From Frisingicoccus sp902471845 (lineage in GTDB: Bacteria; Bacillota; Clostridia; Lachnospirales; Lachnospiraceae): a DNA stretch of 64,000 bases. The notes below the pieces were generated by a model. It was not told where the DNA came from, did no database searches, and saw nothing but the letters and a program-made list of their open reading frames with translations. The translations under genes were made by a program, and so were the position numbers. The DNA lies in the NCBI RefSeq assembly GCF_047030795.1, contig NZ_JBKYIC010000010.1; one strand, given 5' to 3'. Numbering within the stretch: position 1 is the stretch's first letter; each line of letters opens with the position of its first letter. Below, piece by piece: positions 1 through 7,852 of the stretch.

Positions 1-737
1 TACCTTGCCGCCTTTGTCATAGGCAAAAATGCTCTTTCCCTCTGCGGTGGCTTCCACCGCACGGATGGAATGGGGTATCTGGGTATCAAATACCTTGATT
101 TTTTGTCCATAGGCACTTCTCACCGTGGCGGTGATTTCCTTTGAGATGTTCGTGCGGGGCATTACCATCGTCATAAGGATGCCGTCAATCCGCAAAGGTG
201 GATTGATTTGCCGTCTGACTTTCGACACGGAGCGAAGCAACAGCTCTAAGCCTTTGGCAGAAAGATAGTGGGGCTGTGTAGGGATAACCACGCTGTCAGC
301 TGCCGCCAGTGCGTTGATAGTGAGCATACCAAGGCTCGGCATACAGTCTATTAAACAATAGTCGTAATTCTTTTTGACCTCGTTCACACAGGTTTTCAGC
401 ACACTTTCACGGCTTATGGCGTTAATCAGCCTTACTTCCAAGCCCGACAGCTCAATGTTGGACGGTAACAGGTCAACGCCTTCGCCGTGGTGCAGGATGC
501 TTTGGGAAACATCGACGGATTTATCATCAATGATGTCCTGCATAATGGTGGAGAGCGTGACGGGTAAATCGTCTGGTCTGTTGTAGCCGAGTGACATGGT
601 TAGATTTGCCTGTGCATCGGCATCAGAGCAAAACTTTCGCCCTGCTGTGCCAGACTTACGCCCGATTGACTGCCGTAGTGGTCAGTCGACACCGCCTTTC
701 GATTAGTCAGAGCGATTACGGTAATTTTACATAGAAT
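1..737 (-). pseudogene. ParA-family ATPase, damaged 5' end, runs off window
   Basis: From about position 626 leftward this is an open ParA/Soj-type frame closely matching the intact copy at 44505-45332: it has the DADAQANLT motif, the switch region with DCMPSLGMLTINAL, and the later IPTQPHYLS segment. The first 35 or so codons (about 627-737) contain several small insertions and deletions relative to the intact copy, exactly where the P-loop KGGVGKTT should be, so no intact Walker A can be translated. A good ribosome site (AAAGGAGG) is still present just upstream. It is therefore probably a dead copy, unless the lesions are sequencing or assembly errors. Confidence 0.75.
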
Positions 738-759
738 GCGTCCTCCTTTCGATAGATTT

Positions 760-786
760 AGCCGCTTTGTCAAGGCGGCTATGTAA
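760..786 (-). promoter_or_regulatory. TTACATA-hairpin motif, copy 1 (before parA remnant)
   Basis: Read on the minus strand, TTACAT is followed at once by a roughly 10-bp stem with a very short loop, then AAAT and the ribosome site of the ParA remnant. The same arrangement occurs at 45360, 3709, 27891 and 28672. Function unknown. Confidence 0.5.
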
Positions 787-807
787 TCCGCACCGTTATG
801 AGGAGAA

Positions 808-844
808 AGCCGCTTCTCTTAAAAATCAATAAGAATAAGCGGCT
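808..844 (-). terminator. Degenerate terminator after small protein
   Basis: The arms AGCCGCTT and AAGCGGCT flank an A/T-rich loop. This is the counterpart of the intact terminator at 45407-45438, but the following T run is broken by C residues. Confidence 0.45.
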
Positions 845-859
845 TCGTGGTGATGTGCC

Positions 860-1033
860 TTAGACATATTCAATTTTCATTCTCTTAACAGGAGCGTTGA
901 CAACTTTGAAAATGAGTTCGTCAACGGGGTCGGTATATCTGCCCTGTTGAATAAGCTGATTTTTCAATTCCACGGCATATATGTGCACAACCTTTTCCTC
1001 GCTATCAAAATACAACAGTTTCTTTTTCCTCAT
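860..1033 (-). CDS. Small conserved ICE protein, 57 aa
   Basis: Function unknown. The last 35 residues (from VELKNQLIQQGRYTD to the KIEYV end) nearly match the protein at 45450-45629 and more distantly the one at 22706-22903, so the window holds three members of one small family. The ATG at 1033 is chosen because it aligns with the start of the intact homologue; a TTG at 1084 in the same frame would add 17 residues. It lies between a promoter-like sequence and the ParA remnant, as its homologue does in front of the intact ParA. Confidence 0.65.
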   Translation of the reverse strand: MRKKKLLYFDSEEKVVHIYAVELKNQLIQQGRYTDPVDELIFKVVNAPVKRMKIEYV

Positions 1034-1057
1034 AATCGCCACCGTCCTTTTTCTTTC

Positions 1058-1084
1058 ATTATATAGGGAAAGATAGACGGTCAA
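1058..1084 (-). promoter_or_regulatory. Promoter-like sequence of the upstream element
   Basis: On the minus strand a TATAAT box (1058-1063) lies downstream of TTGACC (1079-1084) with only 15 bp between them. The homologous promoter at 45655-45683 has the ideal 17 bp, so this copy may be weakened by a 2-bp loss. Confidence 0.4.
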
Positions 1085-1385
1085 ATATGCAAACCTGAAT
1101 CATCCGAAAATGTTCCAATGCCTTTATAGCTTTTTGGCGGGGCATTTCGGCTGTCTGAGTTTTCCGATTCGGCAGGTTATAGTTTCCTCTCACAACCTAC
1201 ATTTCGCCACTGTGCAATATACAAGTTGTTGACTTTCAATCCGCTTTGCTTCAAAACATATTCCTTGATTTCTTCATAGGTGGCTTGCTCCTGCAGCCGT
1301 CAACCAAGCTCATCCATCTGAAGCTCCACCTCGATATGTTGGTTTGCATGAAGTTTGGACAATAAACATACCGTTTCAACGTGTG
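1085..1385 (-). pseudogene. Decayed rumA-type C-terminal tail (old attachment junction)
   Basis: Translated on the minus strand the segment reads HVETVCLLSKLHANQHIEVE and on to QMDEL, then a stop, then in shifted frame ATYEEIKEYVLKQSGLKV and LYIAQ. From memory of the family, this is the alternative C-terminus that many Firmicutes RlmD/RumA proteins carry after their conserved HVETV motif when an ICE sits in the gene. Here it is detached from rumA, has at least one stop and several frame changes, and abuts the 3' end of the recombinase. It is best explained as the tail the older element once supplied to rumA. Confidence 0.65.
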
Positions 1386-3124
1386 TCGTTACTACTATGT
1401 GAACACAATTCGGCAGCCTCGTCACTTGCATAGGAACACAATTCTGCGTCACTATGTAAAGCCGCAGCATTTCTACGCTTTGGCTTAAAATCTTTTCCAT
1501 TAAAATTAGAGTGGATACCTGTTTTATACACGAAAGTTATCTTCAAAGGTTCCTCCACTCCTTCTTTATTATAACCTCCAATGATTATTTTTTCAACTAC
1601 ACTTTCAAAAACCACTCTGTCAAAGTCCTCAAGTATCTCACCAGAACTCAAGTTTTTTCTAAATTCTCGCAATCGTGTTCTTGTATTTTCTCGATTTTTA
1701 CTTAACTCCAGCAACTGCTCCTGCTCCTCTTGGAGCTTCTTCAACTGTTCTGATAGCTCTCGGTTTTTACTTTCGTAAATATCCCTATCAATAGTAGTAT
1801 CGAGCCGTAAATCAAGGAGCTTTTCTTTTCGCTTACGCAAATCATTCATTTCTTTTTCAATCTTTGGTAAACGCTTCAAAGAAGTATCTTCGTTAAGAAC
1901 GCCCTCGACTTTCTGCAAAAATTCCTCCACAACTTGCTGTTGGTCAGAGCATAAAAGCTGATAACTTTTTACAAAGGCTTTTTCGATTACTTCTTCGGGA
2001 ATGCCTTTGCAATGAGGACAATATTTTTTACCCTGTTTGGTGGCGGTAACACATTGCCAAATTGTCTTTGTATATGCGGAGCTGCTATGCCAGTTTCTTC
2101 GTGTCAATGTACCGCCGCAAAAACCACATTTAATCATACAGCTAAAAGCATACTTCCTACTAAATTTATTTCGCTTCTGTCCATCTTGATGTACTCCACG
2201 ATTAACATTTCTTTTTGCTAATATCTTTTGTGCTTCCTCAAATACCTCCTCACTCACAATAGGCTCGTGATGATTTTGGATATAAAACTTATCCTCCTCG
2301 CCAAAGTTTTCTAATCGTCTTTTTGAAATTGGGTCAACCGTAAAAGTCTTACCTAAAAGCAAATCGCCTTTGTATTTTTCATTTTTTATGATACCGATTA
2401 CCGTGGACTGTACCCATCTTGAACTGCCGTACTTTGTTTTATATCCCAGATTTTCAAGCTCATTTGCAATAACCGTACAACCTGCACCTTCAATATACCT
2501 ATTAAAAATATAGCGTACAATTTCAGCTTCTTTTTCATTCACGGATATACTTTTTGTTTCCTTATGATAATCATATCCCAAGCAACCTTGAAAGCCAACG
2601 AGTTCTCCTCGTTTCATCTTCATTTTTAATCCCTTTTTGACATTAGATGAGATGTTCTCAACCTCCTGCTGTGCAACTGAACTGAGTACCACCAACAGTA
2701 ATTCTCCGTCCATTGTCAGCGTATTGATATTCTCATCTTCAAAGAAAACAGCGATACCCTTTTCCTTTAGCATACGAACATACTTTAATGTGTCTAATGT
2801 ATTTCTGGCAAATCGTGAAATAGACTTTGTAATGACCATATCAATATCGCCATTCATACAATCGTTAATCATTCTCTGAAAATCCTCACGCTTTGTTACC
2901 TGCGTTCCTGTTATGGCTTCATCGGCATAAATGTCAACCAAAGACCAGTCGTGCTTTTTCTTAATCAAATCCGTATAATACATAACCTGTGATTTATAGC
3001 TATTGAGCTGGTCTTCGCTGTCTGTACTGACACGACAATAAGCAGCGACTCTCAATATTTCAACCTTTCTGCCACGGAAACGATTTTCACTCTTATTTGC
3101 TTTAATTACTTGCACATCACTCAT
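1376..3124 (-). CDS. Large serine recombinase (ICE integrase)
   Basis: This catalyses site-specific integration and excision of the ICE. The 582-residue protein has an N-terminal resolvase domain with the YCRVST motif (nucleophile about Ser33) and the SISRFARNT segment, then a recombinase domain, a zinc ribbon (CxxxCGFCGG about residue 331, then CPHC), and a long coiled coil (about 420-490), the usual plan for TndX-like and phage large serine integrases. ATG 3124 is chosen because GGAGG sits 7 nt upstream; an in-frame TTG overlaps that site. The gene ends inside the junction: its stop codon overlaps the HVET-like core. Its last 20 codons consist of near-repeats (ELCSYASDEAAELCSHSS), which in DNA are direct repeats beside the crossover. 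Confidence 0.93.
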   Translation of the reverse strand: MSDVQVIKANKSENRFRGRKVEILRVAAYCRVSTDSEDQLNSYKSQVMYYTDLIKKKHDWSLVDIYADEAITGTQVTKREDFQRMINDCMNGDIDMVITKSISRFARNTLDTLKYVRMLKEKGIAVFFEDENINTLTMDGELLLVVLSSVAQQEVENISSNVKKGLKMKMKRGELVGFQGCLGYDYHKETKSISVNEKEAEIVRYIFNRYIEGAGCTVIANELENLGYKTKYGSSRWVQSTVIGIIKNEKYKGDLLLGKTFTVDPISKRRLENFGEEDKFYIQNHHEPIVSEEVFEEAQKILAKRNVNRGVHQDGQKRNKFSRKYAFSCMIKCGFCGGTLTRRNWHSSSAYTKTIWQCVTATKQGKKYCPHCKGIPEEVIEKAFVKSYQLLCSDQQQVVEEFLQKVEGVLNEDTSLKRLPKIEKEMNDLRKRKEKLLDLRLDTTIDRDIYESKNRELSEQLKKLQEEQEQLLELSKNRENTRTRLREFRKNLSSGEILEDFDRVVFESVVEKIIIGGYNKEGVEEPLKITFVYKTGIHSNFNGKDFKPKRRNAAALHSDAELCSYASDEAAELCSHSSNDTR

Positions 3125-3155
3125 ATTTTTTACCTCCAAAATTTATTGACGAGTG

Positions 3156-3314
3156 TTAAGCTGCAAGGTTAGAAATGACCTTGTAATCTTTCATCAGCCG
3201 TTTTTTTATGGCTTCGTACTCATCTACGGATATTAAACCGTTTTTTCTCAACTTCTGCAAACATGCAAATTGGATACTGTAATGTGCAAAATTCTGTTCC
3301 TTGCTTTGTTCCAT
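3156..3314 (-). CDS. Small SHOCT-like protein, 52 aa
   Basis: The frame begins MEQSKEQNFAHYSIQFACLQ, continues with LRKNGLISVDEYEAIKKRL, and ends NLAA. The central LRKNGLIS-EYE-KK segment resembles the short SHOCT helix pair found in many small bacterial proteins. It begins 21 nt after the MazF-type toxin gene and is followed by the recombinase, so the three are probably cotranscribed. Its role is unknown; a partner or antidote for the toxin is possible but unproven. Confidence 0.7.
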   Translation of the reverse strand: MEQSKEQNFAHYSIQFACLQKLRKNGLISVDEYEAIKKRLMKDYKVISNLAA

Positions 3315-3335
3315 TGCAACACCTCGTTTCCTATC

Positions 3336-3683
3336 TTATAAAGCAACACTAATAGCCAGAGCTTTATCAACAGCAACAAGAAAATGCCCGTCAAGAGTTC
3401 CTAAATACTCTCGCAGGCGTTGTTTATCAATCGTGCGGATTTGTTCAAGCAGAATAACAGAGTCTTTATCAAGCCCTGCAAAATCATTGACAATCGTGTG
3501 TGTCGGCAGTTTCGCTTTCGTCTGCACTCGGCTTGTAATTGCCGCCACAATGACCGTCGGGCTGTGTTTGTTTCCTATATCATTGGAAATGATAAGTACA
3601 GGTCGTATGCCGCCTTGCTCCGAGCCGATGACGAGATTTAAGTTTGCGTAGTAGATGTCGCCACGCTTAATAATTTTTTCCAT
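3336..3683 (-). CDS. PemK/MazF-family mRNA interferase toxin
   Basis: The 115-residue protein has the PemK/MazF fold signatures: RGDIYYANL at the N-terminus, GSEQGGIRPVLIISND (the conserved arginine-proline loop), and the TSRVQTKAKLPTH segment. Such proteins cut mRNA at short sequences and normally pair with a small antitoxin encoded just upstream. No antitoxin gene is visible upstream; the only close neighbour is the 52-aa SHOCT-like gene downstream. GGGAGG is 9 nt before the ATG, and a TTACATA-hairpin motif lies just upstream. It may be a plasmid-style stability toxin or a solitary regulator. Confidence 0.85.
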   Translation of the reverse strand: MEKIIKRGDIYYANLNLVIGSEQGGIRPVLIISNDIGNKHSPTVIVAAITSRVQTKAKLPTHTIVNDFAGLDKDSVILLEQIRTIDKQRLREYLGTLDGHFLVAVDKALAISVAL

Positions 3684-3708
3684 AGTGTTTGACCTCCCAT
3701 TTGGATTT

Positions 3709-3733
3709 AGGCAGGAGCGTCCTGCCTATGTAA
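3709..3733 (-). promoter_or_regulatory. TTACATA-hairpin motif, copy 3 (before mazF-like gene)
   Basis: On the minus strand TTACAT is followed by a perfect 8-bp stem (AGGCAGGA/TCCTGCCT) with a 3-nt loop, then AAAT and the toxin ribosome site. Confidence 0.5.
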
Positions 3734-4186
3734 CAGCCAAACACAAGGAAGCATTTAAGGTCGGGAGCATATAAACAAAGCTCTGTTCTTATGACCGCCC
3801 TGTGTCTGGCATTATGATAGGAAGCATTTCAATTTGTCCTCGACACCCCGAAATGCTATGGGAAGTCGCCAAACGGTCAGCAGCGAACTGACGCCACGGG
3901 AGTTCCACCCCAACTGTCGTTCTGACAGAGCCGCCCTCATTGCCTGCGACGGTTTAATCACGCTCGGACTGTGACTGGACGGGAGTACCATTGTTCTCTT
4001 TGTGGGTTATGGCGGAATCGGGAGCTGCCCGATATTTTGAGTCGGCATTTATCGCTCTCTGCCTTTCGGCAGGTCATGGCGTACCGCTGCACACGCTTAT
4101 GCTCATCACAATCACAAAGAGGAAGTATTTGGCGAATGGGTATTCGGTTGTCAAGGAACTGCCCAATCTTCGCCACACAAAGGAAA
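3734..4186. other. About 450 bp with no convincing gene
   Basis: Short frames exist on both strands (for example 3991-4278 plus, 3958-4176 minus), but none has a ribosome site or a recognisable domain. The stretch lies between the sigma-like gene and the toxin and may hold control sequences for the recombinase block. I see no strong promoter in it. Confidence 0.4.
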
Positions 4187-4218
4187 ACTGGGTAAGAGTT
4201 TTTGTCCTCTCACCCAGT
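4187..4218 (-). terminator. Terminator after sigma-like gene
   Basis: On the minus strand ACTGGGTGAGAG pairs with CTCTTACCCAGT (one mismatch) around an 8-nt loop and is followed by TTTTCC. It begins 28 nt after the stop of the sigma-like gene. Confidence 0.75.
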
Positions 4219-4246
4219 AGCCCGTGGGAAACCTCAAATTTCCCCT

Positions 4247-4675
4247 CTATTCAAAAAACTTTTTTATTTTTTCTTTGAGCCTGTCCATTCGCCTGTAAAC
4301 AGCTTTTTCCGTGATACCGAGCTTCGATGCAATTTCTTGGGTAGAATAGCCCTGCATTTTGAGCAATAACGCCTGTAAAGTCTGCTTGTCCACTTTAATC
4401 AAAACGGCATAGAGATTTTCGTTTTCAATGTCGGCAAGTAAATCCTCAACCGTTTTTGCTTCTATCGGTTGGTCTTGTTCTGCAATCTCCTCAAGGTATG
4501 TACCTGCGTCTTGCAAACGCTGATAATACCTCCTGTCGGAATTGAAAACCGCCCAATCATGGATATGGAGCTGTTCAATAGCATCCTCACTGACACCTAA
4601 ACTCCGCAGTTTCTTTTCTTCGGCTTCTTTCCAGAGCCGCCATTTCCGTTCTTCTTTGGCTTTGTTGTAAGCCAT
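4247..4675 (-). CDS. Sigma-70 region 4-like regulator
   Basis: The 142-residue protein has a charged N-terminal half and a C-terminal helix-turn-helix (MQGYSTQEIASKLGITEKAV) like region 4 of sigma-70 or the LuxR-type fold. ICEs of this family commonly carry such a small sigma-like factor near the integrase; it is thought to control transfer or excision genes. GGAGG lies 7 nt before the ATG. No region 2 (core-binding and -10 recognition) is recognisable, so it may be a DNA-binding co-factor rather than a full sigma factor. Confidence 0.75.
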   Translation of the reverse strand: MAYNKAKEERKWRLWKEAEEKKLRSLGVSEDAIEQLHIHDWAVFNSDRRYYQRLQDAGTYLEEIAEQDQPIEAKTVEDLLADIENENLYAVLIKVDKQTLQALLLKMQGYSTQEIASKLGITEKAVYRRMDRLKEKIKKFFE

Positions 4676-5129
4676 AATCTGTTACCTCCAATCTGAATTT
4701 TTTTGTAAATCCAGATTGAAAGGCGGAGAACGGCATCCCACGGCAGAAATAGCCCTGCGGCGTATTTCTGCAAAAAACGACAAAAGAAAAACCGCAAAGG
4801 TCGTCAAACCAATGCGGATATAGGCGTTTCTATTTCTATTATGTAGATATTTGGCTTCTACTTTGAGGGTATAATAGTGCCACGCAGAAGCAAGGATTTT
4901 TTTAACAGATTCTCCTCGCTAATCCGTGTTATGTAGATAACTGCTGCTTCTGATAAGCAGCGAAGTGGCGGTACTTGACCAACACATAAGAAATCCCTCC
5001 AAACTCAAACGGGTCTGGAGGGAAAACTGTCTATCGGGCATGAAGAAACAGCCCACCAAAAGCACCGTTTTTTTATTCGGTAGGCTTGTTTTTCGTATTT
5101 AGGTTCATCTTCGGTTTTAATCTAAACCT
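4676..5129. other. About 450 bp intergenic with repeats and hairpins
   Basis: No gene is supported. The 11-mer TTATGTAGATA occurs twice, at 4839 and 4929, exactly 90 bp apart. There is a perfect 8-bp stem TCCCTCCA/TGGAGGGA at 4994-5023, and the terminator-like hairpin at 5050-5086 listed separately. The region probably contains the promoter of the sigma-like gene, but no clear -35/-10 pair could be picked. Confidence 0.4.
5050..5086 (-). terminator. Probable terminator after carboxypeptidase gene
   Basis: The arms AGCCTACC and GGTGGGCT (one mismatch, read on the minus strand) are followed by GTTTCTTC. It lies 43 nt after the carboxypeptidase stop. In the plus direction the hairpin is followed by TTGTTTTT, so it may work both ways. 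Confidence 0.5.
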
Positions 5130-6086
5130 TTAACGAGATAAATAGTCCGATTCATCTATTGTTTTAATAATGTAATTCACATCATCATATCGTGAAGAGT
5201 TGGATTTCGACCCTAAACTACATATCAAAAATTCTTTTCCGTGTTGCTGATAAAGAACTACTAAATTATAATCATCAGACAAAGAGCCTGTTTTTACCCC
5301 CTTAACATTTCCATTATAATAGTCTGATGTTGAGTCAAGAAAAGCATTTGTATTTTTCCACATCTGCGTACTTTCATCAGGCAATGTCGCTTTGTAGGAA
5401 CTTTTTGAAACAATATCTCTAAACCACTGATATTCCAAAAGGCTTTCTACAACTTTCTTAAGGTCTAATGCGGTTGTTCTCGCTTCCGTATCAAATCCGC
5501 TTGGGTCATACAAAACTGTGTCATCATATCCTTGTTCCTGTAGATAATCATTAAGATGCTCCATAAATGCATTGATACGCTCTTGACTGTTTTTTGCCTG
5601 CGGCGAAAGAAGTCCTCCACAATAATCTGCAACCACATAAGCTGCATCATTTCCCGATGGCACTAACATAGCCGCAAACAAATTTTGAAGATAATACTCT
5701 TTTGTTTTTATGTTTGCCACAGATGAGCCTGACTTGGTTAGTGAAATTGCTTCATAATTTGCAGAAACAATACTATCTAAATCCGCAAGTGTTACTGCAT
5801 ATTTAATAACAAATAATTTAGCCAAACTGGCAGGAAGCTGCTGCTCGTTTTCTCGCTTTGATATAAAAACCTCATCATTAGAAAGGTCAACTAATATCAG
5901 CGATTTAGCATTGTAGGCATTTTTGAATGGCGTTCCATAGAATACTTCTTCAATTCTATCTATTAAACCGCCAAACTCATTAGTTTTCATTTGCCATATT
6001 ACAAAGACACTGCTAAATATCATTAGTGCAAGAAAAACTACTGCTCCAACTATCCGAATTTTTTTACTTCTGTATTTTCGTTTCAT
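5130..6086 (-). CDS. Membrane-anchored D-Ala-D-Ala carboxypeptidase (S11)
   Basis: This is a penicillin-binding-type serine peptidase that trims the terminal D-alanine from peptidoglycan stems. All three active-site motifs are present: SxxK as SLAK (Ser87, Lys90), SGN (144-146) and KTG (265-267). A single N-terminal membrane helix (about 12-31) anchors the domain outside the cell; there is no C-terminal amphipathic anchor. It is the last gene of the VanRS/ABC cargo block. Removing D-Ala is the logic used by VanY in glycopeptide resistance, but VanY is a metallo-enzyme, so this is at best an analogue. Start: GGGAGGTGA before ATG. Confidence 0.88.
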   Translation of the reverse strand: MKRKYRSKKIRIVGAVVFLALMIFSSVFVIWQMKTNEFGGLIDRIEEVFYGTPFKNAYNAKSLILVDLSNDEVFISKRENEQQLPASLAKLFVIKYAVTLADLDSIVSANYEAISLTKSGSSVANIKTKEYYLQNLFAAMLVPSGNDAAYVVADYCGGLLSPQAKNSQERINAFMEHLNDYLQEQGYDDTVLYDPSGFDTEARTTALDLKKVVESLLEYQWFRDIVSKSSYKATLPDESTQMWKNTNAFLDSTSDYYNGNVKGVKTGSLSDDYNLVVLYQQHGKEFLICSLGSKSNSSRYDDVNYIIKTIDESDYLSR

Positions 6087-6133
6087 TTTTCCAAATCACC
6101 TCCCTGTATATGTTGCAATTACTCTGCGTAAAG

Positions 6134-6628
6134 CTATTCATAGTTAAGTTCAATACATTCTCTGAAGCCAGACGGGTCGCCTAATTTCGCTTTATCAATA
6201 TTTTCACGCAAGTAATTACGAGTCGCATCATCACATCTATCCGTTCCCATATACGGCATATCAAAGGCTTTTTCCAATTCTTCCAATGCTTTTTCTGCTC
6301 TGGCAGAGTCGGTACTGTAAGAATTAAGCCATTCTTTCATCCACGAGTATTCCCACAGATTAGAAGCTCTGGTATCACCATATCCTACCTGAAAAGAAGT
6401 TCCTGTATCTTCACCTTCCAATTTGTCGGGAAGTGTAACACCATCAGGCCAATTCAATTTCTCAATGGTCGCAAGATATTCTTTCTCAATATGTTCAAAA
6501 TCAGTGAACCCTCTTGCCTCAGAAGCGGGGGCAGAGGTGGAGTTGGAACAACCGACAAACATCATACATATAGTTAAAGAAAGAACAATACCTACAAAAA
6601 GTCTTGTTTTCGAAAAAAATGATTTCAT
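6134..6628 (-). CDS. Predicted lipoprotein, 164 aa
   Basis: There is a lipoprotein signal with lipobox MFVGC (Cys about 27). The mature part is acidic with a C-terminal region containing two cysteines or near-cysteines (DRCDD, GFRECIE). No family was recognised. It sits between the FtsX-like permease and the carboxypeptidase with short gaps, so it probably belongs to the same operon and acts at the outer face of the membrane, perhaps as a ligand sensor or shield. GGAGG precedes the ATG. Confidence 0.75.
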   Translation of the reverse strand: MKSFFSKTRLFVGIVLSLTICMMFVGCSNSTSAPASEARGFTDFEHIEKEYLATIEKLNWPDGVTLPDKLEGEDTGTSFQVGYGDTRASNLWEYSWMKEWLNSYSTDSARAEKALEELEKAFDMPYMGTDRCDDATRNYLRENIDKAKLGDPSGFRECIELNYE

Positions 6629-6655
6629 ATATATTCCTCCAATTCATAAGATTTT

Positions 6656-7852
6656 TTATCTAAGTGCCAATGCAGGCTCAAGTTTCGCTGCTTTTAATGC
6701 AGGCAACAGTCCACCCAGCAAAGCAACAGTAACAGACGCCACAACAGCAACTACCGCTGAAAAAAATGGATAGGCGGGTGATGCTACCGGCGTATCTGGG
6801 GGAAGAAATATTCCTATGCCCTCAACAATAAGTATTGAAAGCAAAATTGACACAATGCAAACAAATATCGAAATGACAAGCTGCGTTCCCAAAACCAAAG
6901 CGACTATATTGATACGGGAAGCTCCTATTGCTCGTCGGATTAACAGTTCGTATGTTCGTTGTTCCAAAGAGGACAGACCTATGTTAATTTGTCCTAATAC
7001 TGAAACAAACAGTAATAAAAACGAGGTTATTAAAAGTCCTAATTGAAGCATAGACAGCACAGAGTCATAAGCATCGCCAATATCGCTTCTCCCAGAGTAT
7101 TCTATATGTCCGCCTATGGTATCTTGTAAAATGTCATCTAACGAGGAATACATCTGATTTGTTGTAAGACCTTTTGTTAAATGCCAATAAACACTTGCAT
7201 TTTGTACTTGCCACATATTGGGCAGAAATTCTTCCACAGCCTGTGCATCAAGATAAACAGTAGGAATATCTTTTCCGTCATTTACAGTGCCCGTTACATT
7301 AAATGGGGTTAATGAAAGGCTACTATCTGTATTTCCTACTGCATAAGGCGTATTAAAATAGCTTTCCGCCTCTTTATTCACAACCATACAAAGGGATTTT
7401 TCTGTTTCCGAATAAGAAAACCAACTTCCCGATGACATAGGCAGATTATAAATTTTGTTATATGCCGTTGTAGTAAGCACCACATCGACAGGCACGACTT
7501 TTTTATAAATATCATTTGCTGCACCCTGCAAAGAAGAAACAGATATAATCGGAGCAAATCTTATATTTTCCCGCATATCAAATGTAATGGTAACGCAATC
7601 GTCAATTTCTCGAATTTTATAAAAAAATTCTTCCATCTTAATGCTGTCTTGAAAATCTGAATCTGTTATGGAATATGAATAGGTAGGCGTCCAACCATAC
7701 ATCTGTGCATTAACAGAAATTAAATAATCTTTACCAAGTGTACCGACTAAAAAAGAACCAATCATTGCTATAATTCCTACAAGCATAGATATACTTGTTA
7801 AGATATTTCGGAGAGGTGAGATACGCAGGTCTTTAAAAATCATTTTTAGCAC
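6656..7852 (-). CDS. MacB/FtsX-like ABC transporter permease
   Basis: This is the permease of a MacAB-type ABC system. It has one N-terminal membrane helix (SISMLVGIIAMIGSFLVG), a large extracellular MacB-PCD-like domain, and three C-terminal helices, with the usual RRAIGAS coupling segment before the second. The GTG at 7852 is chosen: GGGAGG lies 7 nt upstream and the gene then overlaps the ATPase by 20 nt; ATG 7843 is the alternative. With the ATPase and adaptor it probably extrudes or responds to envelope-active compounds. Confidence 0.88.
   Translation of the reverse strand: MLKMIFKDLRISPLRNILTSISMLVGIIAMIGSFLVGTLGKDYLISVNAQMYGWTPTYSYSITDSDFQDSIKMEEFFYKIREIDDCVTITFDMRENIRFAPIISVSSLQGAANDIYKKVVPVDVVLTTTAYNKIYNLPMSSGSWFSYSETEKSLCMVVNKEAESYFNTPYAVGNTDSSLSLTPFNVTGTVNDGKDIPTVYLDAQAVEEFLPNMWQVQNASVYWHLTKGLTTNQMYSSLDDILQDTIGGHIEYSGRSDIGDAYDSVLSMLQLGLLITSFLLLFVSVLGQINIGLSSLEQRTYELLIRRAIGASRINIVALVLGTQLVISIFVCIVSILLSILIVEGIGIFLPPDTPVASPAYPFFSAVVAVVASVTVALLGGLLPALKAAKLEPALALR

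Larger units (their letters stand above)
1..1373. mobile_element. Edge of an upstream second ICE (partial)
   Basis: This stretch repeats, in the same order and orientation, the right end of the main ICE: promoter, small protein, two hairpins and ParA (compare 44505-45701). It is diverged rather than identical, so it is a related element and not an assembly echo of the same one. Its outer end carries a decayed rumA-type coding tail directly next to the recombinase of the main ICE. The simplest reading is that this older element sat in rumA first and the main ICE later inserted between it and rumA. The rest of the element lies outside the window. Confidence 0.75.

Noticed and set aside
3991..4278. 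A 95-codon plus-strand gene between toxin and sigma-like gene
   Set aside because: No ribosome site, opposite strand to all neighbours, no recognisable domain, and it overlaps the sigma gene terminator.
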